47,403 bases of DNA, from contig JANYDN010000123.1 in assembly GCA_025363585.1 (NCBI GenBank), positions 1 to 47,403 of the forward strand, read 5' to 3'. The notes under the pieces were generated by a model. That model worked only from the letters and a program-made list of their open reading frames with translations, was not told the origin of the DNA and did not search any database. The position numbers and the translations under genes were made by a program. Source of the stretch: Verrucomicrobiota bacterium. Its GTDB lineage: Bacteria; Verrucomicrobiota; Verrucomicrobiia; Limisphaerales; UBA9464. Below are positions 8,838 to 15,670 of the stretch, one piece after another (position 1 is the first letter of the stretch; the number at the start of each line of letters is the position of its first letter).

Positions 8838-10088
8838 TCAGGCTTCGTCCAACGCGGTCACGCCGGGCAGCGCCACGCCCTCGAGGAACTCCAGCGAAGC
8901 CCCGCCGCCGGTGCTCATGAAGGTCACTTGGTCGCCCAACCCGGCCTTGTGGATGGCCTTCACGCTGTCGCCGCCGCCGATGATCGACTTCGCGCCCAGC
9001 TTCGTCGACGCCGCCAACGCCTTCGCCACGCCCACCGTGCCCGTCGAGAATCGCTCGTCCTCGAACATGCCCATCGGCCCGTTCCACAACACGGTCTTCG
9101 CGCCCGCGATCACCGCCGCGTACGCAGCCGTCGTCTTCGGCCCGATGTCGAAGCCCTCGGCGTCGTCCGGGATGTCGCCCTCGACCACGCGCGGGTTCTG
9201 GAGATCGTAAATCGGCCGGCCCTTCTTGTTCACCTTGCCCGTGGGTACGGGCGTCGCCACCACGGTGTCGACCGGCAGATGGAAACCCACGCCCTTTGCC
9301 TTGGCCTTCGACTCCGCACTCAGCGCGGTGCCGGTGTGGTCCTTCTCGATCAAGGATTTCCCGGTCTTGCCGCCGTGCGCCAACCGGAAGGTGTACGCCA
9401 TGGCGCCGCCCACCAGCACGGTGTCCGCCTTGTCCAGCAGGCGATCGATGACCTTGATTTTGTCAGAGACCTTCGCGCCGCCGAGTATCACCACGAACGG
9501 CCGTGCCGGCTTCTCGAGTTCCTCGCCGAGGAACTTCAACTCGCGCTCCATCAAAAGCCCGGCCGCGCATTTGCCGCCCCACGCGTGAACGATGCGCGCG
9601 ATCCCGGACGTCGAGGCATGCGCCCGGTGCGCCGCGCCGAAGGCGTCGTTGACGTAGATGTCCGCCAAGCGTGCCAGACGCGCCGCGAACACGGGATCAT
9701 TGGCCTCTTCCTCCGCATGGAACCGGACGTTCTCGAGCAGCAGCACCTGCCCGGCCTGCAATCCCGCGACCGCCAACTCGGCCTTCTCGCCCACGGTCTC
9801 GTCGCAGAACGCCACGGGTTGCCCGAGCAATTCCGCGAGTTTGTCCGCGACCGGCTTGAGGCTCATGGTCGGCTCGCGCTTGCCGTCGGGACGGCCCAGG
9901 TGCGCCGCCAACACGAGGCGCGCGCCCTTCCCGAGCAACAACCGCACGGTCGGGAGCGTCTCCCGTATGCGGGTGGCGTCGTTGATCGACATCGCGCCGT
10001 CCTTCTCCTCCATCGGGACGTTGTAATCCACGCGCATGAAGACGCGTTTGCCGGACACGTCGAGGTTGCTGACAGAAAGCTTTGCCAT
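8838..10088 (-). CDS. pgk: Phosphoglycerate kinase
   Basis: 416 residues. It transfers phosphate between 1,3-bisphosphoglycerate and ADP. Diagnostic blocks are RVFMRVDYNVP near the N terminus (the PGK signature), LAAHLGRPDGKR, LLLENVRFHAEE, YVNDAFGAAHRAHAS, FVVILGGAKVSDKI, TVLWNGPMGMFE and IIGGGDSVKAI...STGGGASLEFLEG (nucleotide-binding C-terminal lobe). The ATG at 10088 (MAKLSVSNLDVSGKRV) fits the family start. It is the first gene of the pgk-tpiA-secG group. A gap (GAPDH) gene, often next to pgk, is absent here. No feature stands out in the 192 bp upstream. Confidence 0.97.
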   Translation of the reverse strand: MAKLSVSNLDVSGKRVFMRVDYNVPMEEKDGAMSINDATRIRETLPTVRLLLGKGARLVLAAHLGRPDGKREPTMSLKPVADKLAELLGQPVAFCDETVGEKAELAVAGLQAGQVLLLENVRFHAEEEANDPVFAARLARLADIYVNDAFGAAHRAHASTSGIARIVHAWGGKCAAGLLMERELKFLGEELEKPARPFVVILGGAKVSDKIKVIDRLLDKADTVLVGGAMAYTFRLAHGGKTGKSLIEKDHTGTALSAESKAKAKGVGFHLPVDTVVATPVPTGKVNKKGRPIYDLQNPRVVEGDIPDDAEGFDIGPKTTAAYAAVIAGAKTVLWNGPMGMFEDERFSTGTVGVAKALAASTKLGAKSIIGGGDSVKAIHKAGLGDQVTFMSTGGGASLEFLEGVALPGVTALDEA

Positions 10089-10280
10089 GGTTCGAATTCG
10101 TTATCGTGGATGCCCAAAAACCGTCGCGGACCGTACGCGCACGGCGCCGAAACGGCCAAGCCGATTTTGGACGGGCCCGGGAACGCTTCGGGTTTCCATA
10201 GAAGGGAACCAAGGGAACGAAAGCGACATCGACGGCTTCGGGAGTCCCCGGATTTTTTCCGCAGGACCGTCCGACCCGCC

Positions 10281-11960
10281 TCACTCTTTCACCGGGAATC
10301 CCGCGGCGCGGAGTTGCCGGGCGAACGCGCCGGTTCGTCGCGGGAAATACTCGGACTGGATCCGGTTCACTTCCGGACGCCAGTGTCCTTCCACCGTGTA
10401 CCGTTCATACGGGCCTTCCTTGTACGGATGTACCGTGTGCCGGTAGTCGCCCCATCGCGCCGCTTCCGCCGCGATCGCCGGAGCCAGGGTTTTCGTAAGC
10501 ATCCGAAATCGTTCACCGGCCACTTTGGGCCCGAGCAATCCGTCGGACGCGAGGTGCCGCGACGCGCGCGACGCGAACTCTTCCCGGAATGCCGGCCAAG
10601 CCCGCAACTTCTGGAACAGCCGCAGCGGGCTTTGGTCCGAATCGTCCGCGAGCCGGTCGTCGTCCACGCCTTCCAGCGTCCGCTCGCCGTCCCACACGAT
10701 GAACTCGAACTTCCCGCCCGGCCGGCGCGGTCGCATCGCGTACCAGTTCGACGACGCGTCCCAATCGCCGTTTGCCCCGTAGAAGTTCAACAGCATGTAG
10801 TCGCAGAACGCCGGGATATCCAACGCCGCCACGATCCCTGCGTACCGCGCCGCGTCCATCGGGCCGTCGTTCGCCAACGACAGCATCGCGCGCCACGCCG
10901 CGTCGTCGCCCGACAGGATCTTGTCCGCGTTGCGCGAGTCGTAGTCGGAGGCCTCTCCGCCGCGACGCGACGCCACGAAATGCGCGTCCGGCCGCTCCGT
11001 GAGATTGTAGATGCCCCAGTAAAGGCCGTTGAGAAACACGTGCACGAAACGCCCGCGCGCCGACAAGCGTCCCATCTCGCCGTAAGTCCCGCGCATCCAG
11101 GGATCGCGCAGATAGTCCGCCGTCCGACGCTCCGCGCCGCTCCAGTGCAGCCACGAGTGGTTGTTGCCCCCGCGCAACACCAGCGTCTCGAAGGCATCGA
11201 CGCCCCCGCCGAACAGCGGGTACCGCAACTCGCGCGCGCCATGGCGCTTCCGGAAAACGAGGCGCATCGAGTGCTTCGGCGATTCCTCCGGGCGACGGTT
11301 CCATCCGCCCTGGATCCGCAGCCCCGCGCCGATCTCGAACCCGCGCGTCCCGTCCGACGGCACGAATTGCACCGCCGCCCCGCGTTCCCATTCGTCGCCG
11401 TTCTGTTCGGGATTCGCGTAGATCCCCCGCTCGGCACCGAAGAGATCCGCCGGATCCATCGCGATCGACAACACCGGCAACGCCCGCAACGCCGCCGTCA
11501 CCGCGCCGGCCTTGTCCGTTCCACGCACCGATTCCGGATCGAACCCGTAGTAGGCCGGAACGGGTTTGCCTTCCTTCATGCCCCAGTTCGGAGGAAATCC
11601 CGCGCCGTCCTGCGCGAGAACCGCCGCCGTAAACAGCAAGCTCGCCATGGTGGGATCCCCGACGCGAATACCGTCTTGGAATGACGCCGCGCGGACGATC
11701 ACCGTCGAGGACAACGTGCCCAATGACGACGGAGCAACGCCGTTGGCAGACGAGGGCGCCGAACCGTTTGTCGTCGCGAGCACCACGGTGCCGGGCGGCT
11801 GGCGAATCACCGTCACCGCGCGCGGCGCGTCCTGCCAACCGGATGCCGGACCCAGCTCAAGCCGCGGCGCCGCGACCGCGCGCATGACTGGCAACACCAA
11901 CGCCACGACCGCGCCACCGGCCCGCAACCAACGCGGGATTCGACATCCGGGGATTCGCAT
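10281..11960 (-). CDS. Secreted CotH-kinase family protein
   Basis: 559 residues. The ATG at 11960 is chosen because it gives a signal peptide (MRIPGCRIPRWLRAGGAVVALVLPVMRAVAA). Residues ~35-115 resemble the chitobiase C-terminal-like strand module that precedes CotH in Verrucomicrobia (VVLATTNGSAPS...VIVRAASFQDG). The CotH domain covers ~155-545: FEIGAGLRIQGGW (208-220), KHSMRLVFRKRHG, LRGGNNHSW, FLNGLYWGIYNLTERPD, then YMLLNFYGANGDWDASSNWY and FIVWDGERTLEG, which correspond to the kinase-like active-site blocks. CotH of Bacillus is an atypical protein kinase of spore coat proteins; in this phylum the target is unknown and the protein is probably exported. It resembles the middle of the giant protein at 27660-32900. 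Confidence 0.8.
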   Translation of the reverse strand: MRIPGCRIPRWLRAGGAVVALVLPVMRAVAAPRLELGPASGWQDAPRAVTVIRQPPGTVVLATTNGSAPSSANGVAPSSLGTLSSTVIVRAASFQDGIRVGDPTMASLLFTAAVLAQDGAGFPPNWGMKEGKPVPAYYGFDPESVRGTDKAGAVTAALRALPVLSIAMDPADLFGAERGIYANPEQNGDEWERGAAVQFVPSDGTRGFEIGAGLRIQGGWNRRPEESPKHSMRLVFRKRHGARELRYPLFGGGVDAFETLVLRGGNNHSWLHWSGAERRTADYLRDPWMRGTYGEMGRLSARGRFVHVFLNGLYWGIYNLTERPDAHFVASRRGGEASDYDSRNADKILSGDDAAWRAMLSLANDGPMDAARYAGIVAALDIPAFCDYMLLNFYGANGDWDASSNWYAMRPRRPGGKFEFIVWDGERTLEGVDDDRLADDSDQSPLRLFQKLRAWPAFREEFASRASRHLASDGLLGPKVAGERFRMLTKTLAPAIAAEAARWGDYRHTVHPYKEGPYERYTVEGHWRPEVNRIQSEYFPRRTGAFARQLRAAGFPVKE

Positions 11961-12278
11961 CGGACGAAACCTGTCAGCTAGATGCCGCCTCCCACAACGC
12001 CGAACGCGGCGAGCTCGTCGAAAAGGAAACGATGGGAAAGAATGTCGGAACCATTCGTTCGGAACGCCGGAATTCCTCATGCCAAGGCCCGACCCCGTCC
12101 GACGCGGTGCCATGCCACGGTGAACCGCCGAGGAAGCATTGTCCGCAGATGACGCAGATTCCGCAGATGCACGCTGGGTGAGGCATGTCTCAAAGCGTCG
12201 CCTGCCACTCCATGCTTCCGCCCGGACCTCGGTAAATCCTCAAAATCCCGTGAATCCTGTCGATAAACCCCCGCCCCA
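11961..12278. repeat. Intergenic gap with two short 9-nt-period repeats
   Basis: No gene in 318 bp. Two short tracts with a 9-nt period are visible: 12142-12171 (CCGCAGATG-ACGCAGATT-CCGCAGATG) and 12234-12264 (on the minus strand ACAGGATTC-ACGGGATTT-TGAGGATTT). Neither has an obvious inverted partner in the gap, so each looks like a half-element of the palindrome type seen at 4.2 kb and 34 kb. Confidence 0.6.
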
Positions 12279-13769
12279 TCATATCCCCAACCGGATGGTT
12301 GCCTCGAACCCGCGCGGCGTCCTGTTGGCGAACGCCACGCTTCCGCGGCACGCCTCCACGCAACTCCGCACGATCGCCAGTCCCAATCCCGTCCCGCCCT
12401 GCTCGCGCGTCCTCGCCGAATCCGGTCGGAAAAACGGCTCTCCCAGCCGACCCAGCGCGTCGGCCGGCACGCCCGCGCCCGCGTCGCGCACCCGCAGCTC
12501 GACGTGGGCGCCGGACGTCGACGCCGACACGGTGATCGGACCGGCGTCGCCGGCGTAGCGCACCGCGTTGCGAACAAGATTGCCCACCGCGCGCGCCAAC
12601 AATTCCGGCTCCGCGCGCACCCGGATCGCTTCGGGAACTTCCACCGTCACCGCGCCGCCGGCGCTTTCGCGGGCGATCACTTTTTCCACCAACTCACGCA
12701 ACGGGACCACCGACAGCGGCAAATCGCGCGCGCGCAGGCCCGCCTTGGAGAACGAGAGCAGTTCGTTCACGAGTCCCGACATCTGCCGGACCTCGTCGCG
12801 GACGTCGTCCACGTACTCGCGTTGCGCCGAGTCGGCGCGCTGTTCGAGCACGCCGAGCGCCATTTCCATCCGCGCCAGCGGCGTGCACAGCTCGTGCGCG
12901 ATGTCGCCGAGAAAACGCTTCTGTCCCGTCACGAAACCCTCGAGCCGTCCGGACATCCGGTTGATCGCCTGGCCGAGCCGGCCGATCTCGTCCGCGCGCC
13001 TTGCGTCGACCGCGACGTCGAACCGACCCTCGGCGATGCGCTCGGTCGCCGCCGTCATCTGGCCGAGCGAGCGCGTGATGCGTCCCACGAACGGCAACCA
13101 CCACAGCACCGAGAACACCACCACGCCGCCCGCGGCCCAAAGCCACGGCGTCGCGTCGATAAGCAGCCCGCCCGCCGACAAGGTCTGCGAGTGCAGGACG
13201 AGCAGGTTCGGCGGCCCGGCGCGACCGGTGTCCATCGCCATCGGGAACACCATCCAGTGACCCGTCGCATGCCCGTGCACGTAAAGGCGCGGCGGGCCGC
13301 CGCCATGCGGGCCACGACGTCCCGGACCACCGGGGCCCGGACCCTGCCGGGGAAACTCGTCGGGAGGTCCCCCGCGGAAGTCGGGCGGACCACCGGGCCC
13401 GTCGCGCGGCTCCGCATCCGGCGGCAACGGCGGGCGACGGCGCGCCGTGATCCGTTCGCGCACTTCGGTCGGCAACGTCGTCGGGGTTCCCGCCACCTGT
13501 TGGTGCTCCCCGCGGTACACCAGGAAATCGACGCCGTAGGTTTCATGGTAACGCTCCAGGATCCCGTCCCAATCCGTCCGCGCCCGCTCGCGCAATTCCG
13601 CCGCCAACGTGTCGGCGACCTTCTGGACGCGCTCGCCGAGCGGCCCGGTCAGCAAGGACTCGAGCCGCAACGAACCGCGCAAGGCCACGAAGGCCACCAG
13701 GCCCAGCACCGCGAGGTTGAGGAACAACCACGCGAGGATCCGGTAGAACAGCGGGAATCGCGGTTTCAT
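12279..13769 (-). CDS. Sensor histidine kinase (CpxA-like)
   Basis: 496 residues. The ATG at 13769 overlaps the response-regulator stop by 4 bp (ATGA); the open frame continues upstream only as antisense of that gene. TM1 is at about 10-31, a periplasmic sensor at ~32-205, and TM2 at ~208-230. A HAMP domain follows (~230-283: RITRSLGQMTAATERIAEGRFDV). The dimerisation/phospho-acceptor box is DIAHELCTPLARMEM with His292. The N box (NLVRNAVRYA), a G-rich GTGLGLAIV and an F box (EPFFRPDS) complete the ATPase. Two oddities: the usual Arg after HEL is Cys, and the sensor has a Pro/Gly/Arg-rich, His-containing insertion (~112-172), which might bind metal or respond to envelope state. Inner membrane. 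Confidence 0.92.
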   Translation of the reverse strand: MKPRFPLFYRILAWLFLNLAVLGLVAFVALRGSLRLESLLTGPLGERVQKVADTLAAELRERARTDWDGILERYHETYGVDFLVYRGEHQQVAGTPTTLPTEVRERITARRRPPLPPDAEPRDGPGGPPDFRGGPPDEFPRQGPGPGGPGRRGPHGGGPPRLYVHGHATGHWMVFPMAMDTGRAGPPNLLVLHSQTLSAGGLLIDATPWLWAAGGVVVFSVLWWLPFVGRITRSLGQMTAATERIAEGRFDVAVDARRADEIGRLGQAINRMSGRLEGFVTGQKRFLGDIAHELCTPLARMEMALGVLEQRADSAQREYVDDVRDEVRQMSGLVNELLSFSKAGLRARDLPLSVVPLRELVEKVIARESAGGAVTVEVPEAIRVRAEPELLARAVGNLVRNAVRYAGDAGPITVSASTSGAHVELRVRDAGAGVPADALGRLGEPFFRPDSARTREQGGTGLGLAIVRSCVEACRGSVAFANRTPRGFEATIRLGI

Positions 13770-14518
13770 TCCTCGTCCTTCAACCCGCGGTCTTCCGGCC
13801 GCAGGAACATGTAGCCCGCCGACCGCACGGTCTTGATGTACCGCGGCTCCCGCGCGTCGTCCCCAAGCTTGCGCCGCAACGCCGCCACGTGGACGTCGAT
13901 CGAACGGTCGAACACGTCGTATTGGCGCTCGCGGATCTCGTCGAGCAACGCCTCGCGCGACTTGATCCGTCCCCGCGCCTTCGCCAGCGCGTGGAGCAAA
14001 TCGTACTCGACCGGCGTCAATGCCAGCGCGGTGTCGCCCAGCACCGCCGTCCGCGCGTCGAGGTTCAACCGGAGTTCGCCGCAGACAATTTCCGAGGCGG
14101 GAGCCGCGTCTTCCGCCGGGATGGTACGGACGGACCGACGCGTCACCGCGCGTAGCCGCGCCAGCAGTTCGCGCGTCGAAAAGGTTTTCGGAAGATAATC
14201 GTCCGCGCCGATTTCCAGGCCGACGATCCGGTCCGCTTCGTCGCCACGCGCGGTGAGCATCAACACCGGGACGTCGGACTTCGCGCGGATGCGCTTGAGC
14301 ACCTCGAACCCATCGAGGCCCGGCAACATGAGGTCCAGAAGGACGGCGGACCACTCCTCCGAGGTGGCGCGTTCGACGCCCTCGGGACCGGTGTGGACGG
14401 ACTCGACGGCATAGCCAAGCGGCGCGAGGTAATCGCGGATCAGGCGGCAGAGCTTGCGGTCGTCGTCGATGACCAGCAGCCGCGTCGTGCCGTTGTGGGC
14501 GGGTTCCTCGTGGTTCAT
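13766..14518 (-). CDS. OmpR/CpxR-family response regulator
   Basis: 250 residues from the ATG at 14518; an in-frame TTG three codons earlier is a less likely start. The receiver domain (13-125) has the acidic pair VIDDD, the phospho-acceptor D62 in LLDLMLPGLDG, T89 in LMLTA, and K111 in YLPKTF (normally K-P-F; here Thr replaces Pro). The C-terminal winged-helix domain (~150-240) has LTPVEYDLLHAL, RSIDVHVAALRRKLGDD and IKTVRSAGYMF, as in OmpR/PhoB proteins. It is a DNA-binding transcription factor controlled by the kinase encoded immediately downstream. The targets are not visible from the sequence. Confidence 0.95.
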   Translation of the reverse strand: MNHEEPAHNGTTRLLVIDDDRKLCRLIRDYLAPLGYAVESVHTGPEGVERATSEEWSAVLLDLMLPGLDGFEVLKRIRAKSDVPVLMLTARGDEADRIVGLEIGADDYLPKTFSTRELLARLRAVTRRSVRTIPAEDAAPASEIVCGELRLNLDARTAVLGDTALALTPVEYDLLHALAKARGRIKSREALLDEIRERQYDVFDRSIDVHVAALRRKLGDDAREPRYIKTVRSAGYMFLRPEDRGLKDEE

Positions 14519-14616
14519 GGCGGGCAAGGCGACTTCCGCACGTTACCGCGTCCGCGACGGGGATGCCGCAGCTTTTACACCCGCTTAACAAAAGCGCGGC
14601 AAAGCCGTCGCCGGTC

Positions 14617-14686
14617 GTGGCGGCGGGCCGCCGCGACCCACGCAGGTTGCGGAAGCATGCCGTGGGTGGTACCGGCCCGGTGCCAC
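14617..14686. repeat. REP pair (BIME) upstream of the RAYT gene
   Basis: Head-to-head REP pair: hairpin 14617-14637 (GTGGCGGCG / CGCCGCGAC, imperfect) followed by CCAC 14638-14641; a ~20-nt linker; then GTGG 14662-14665 and hairpin 14666-14686 (GTGGTACCGG / CCGGTGCCAC). It lies between the response-regulator promoter region and the RAYT start. Confidence 0.85.
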
Positions 14687-14748
14687 TTCCCCGAGTAATT
14701 CCCAAGCGAGCCCCTTGTCCTTCGTTTTCCCGACACCAACTTCGGCGC

Positions 14749-15474
14749 GTGGAACCCAAACACGTCCGCCAACTCGTCACCGCGAAGAACGCCGCAGCCG
14801 AACCCATCGCTCCCGACGACCACGCCCTTGGTTTCAAGGGTTGGTATGGTTCCGGCCATCTTCCCCATCGCGACACTGCCGGGACTATCCAGTTCGTCAC
14901 GTATCGCCTCGCCGATTCCATGCCCGCCGAACGGCGTTCCGAATGGGAAGCCCTGGTCCATCTCGAGGACCGAGTTGATCGTAGCCAACGGATCAAGGAG
15001 TACCTCGATCGCGGCCACGGCGAATGCATCCTGCGAAACCCGAGGGTTGCCGAGGCGGTCCAGGAAAACCTCTGGCATCACGATGGCCTTCGCTACCGGC
15101 TGCACGCATGGGTCGTGATGCCCAACCACGTGCACGTCGTCGTCGAGATCTGGTCAACGCCCCTTCCCGACGTGGTGCACGGATGGAAAAGCTACACCGC
15201 CAAAGCCATCAATTGCGTGCTGGGACGATCGGGGCGCGTCTGGCAACCCGAATATTACGACCACTATCTCCGCGATTCGGACGAATTGCAGCGTGTGGTC
15301 CGGTACATCGAGAACGATCCACTGAGGGCACGATTGGTCGCGGCGCCGGAGGATTGGTCGTGGAGCAGCGCACGATTCCGCGGAGCGGCCGGGCCGGTTG
15401 TTCCGTGCCTCACGCACCGCACTGCCACGCGTGTGCCGCCGCCACCCACGCATGTCGGGGAAGCGCAGCCGTAG
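14749..15474 (+). CDS. REP-associated tyrosine transposase (RAYT, IS200-like Y1 family)
   Basis: About 241 residues from the GTG at 14749. The frame is open back to an ATG at 14563, but that part crosses the REP pair and is not protein-like. The start is followed by the RAYT-type N terminus (FKGWYGSGHLPHRD, then TIQFVTYRLADSMP). The HUH metal site is M-P-N-H-V-H-V-V-V; the catalytic tyrosine lies in WQPEYYDHYLRD, followed by VVRYIENDP, all typical of Y1/RAYT single-strand endonucleases that process REP hairpins. The last residues (THVGEAQP) are encoded by the downstream REP element. The stop codon TAG (15472-15474) is the last three bases of that REP's GTAG head. It is flanked on both sides by its presumed substrate. 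Confidence 0.9.
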   Translation: MEPKHVRQLVTAKNAAAEPIAPDDHALGFKGWYGSGHLPHRDTAGTIQFVTYRLADSMPAERRSEWEALVHLEDRVDRSQRIKEYLDRGHGECILRNPRVAEAVQENLWHHDGLRYRLHAWVVMPNHVHVVVEIWSTPLPDVVHGWKSYTAKAINCVLGRSGRVWQPEYYDHYLRDSDELQRVVRYIENDPLRARLVAAPEDWSWSSARFRGAAGPVVPCLTHRTATRVPPPPTHVGEAQP

Positions 15475-15569
15475 GTGGCACCGGCCCGGTGCCACAGCCA
15501 AGCCACGCAAGCCCAGGATGCGGGGCAAATGCCCCATGCCCCACGTGGCGGCGGGCCGCCGCCACCTAC
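15430..15569. repeat. REP cluster at and after the RAYT stop codon
   Basis: A degenerate hairpin ending in GCCGCCGCCAC, with CCAC at 15446-15449, is followed by a linker; then GTAG 15471-15474 and a perfect hairpin 15475-15495 (arms GTGGCACCGG / CCGGTGCCAC, one-base centre). A third hairpin lies at 15545-15565 and is followed by CTAC 15566-15569, which is GTAG on the other strand. These are the only type-1 copies in the window with GTAG rather than GTGG. The 15570-15670 interval has no other feature. Confidence 0.88.
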
Positions 15570-15670
15570 GCGCGCCAACGCCTCGTCGCGTCAGTCCCCT
15601 GCCTTCCTTTTTTGCCCGTTCCAACCCGGGCGTTCCACGCGTAGCGTTCCCCCGTCACTTCCATCGCGGC

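Noticed and set aside
8811-11684. 957-codon plus-strand open frame
   Set aside because: It runs antisense across pgk and the CotH gene; composition is Arg/His-rich and has no domain.
14563-14748. Longer N terminus for the RAYT protein from the ATG at 14563
   Set aside because: This part crosses the REP pair and gives Pro/Arg-rich sequence unlike RAYT proteins.
12279-15029. A 916-residue histidine kinase fusion
   Set aside because: The extra N-terminal part is antisense/out-of-frame over the response-regulator and RAYT genes; the true kinase starts at 13769 with an ATGA overlap.
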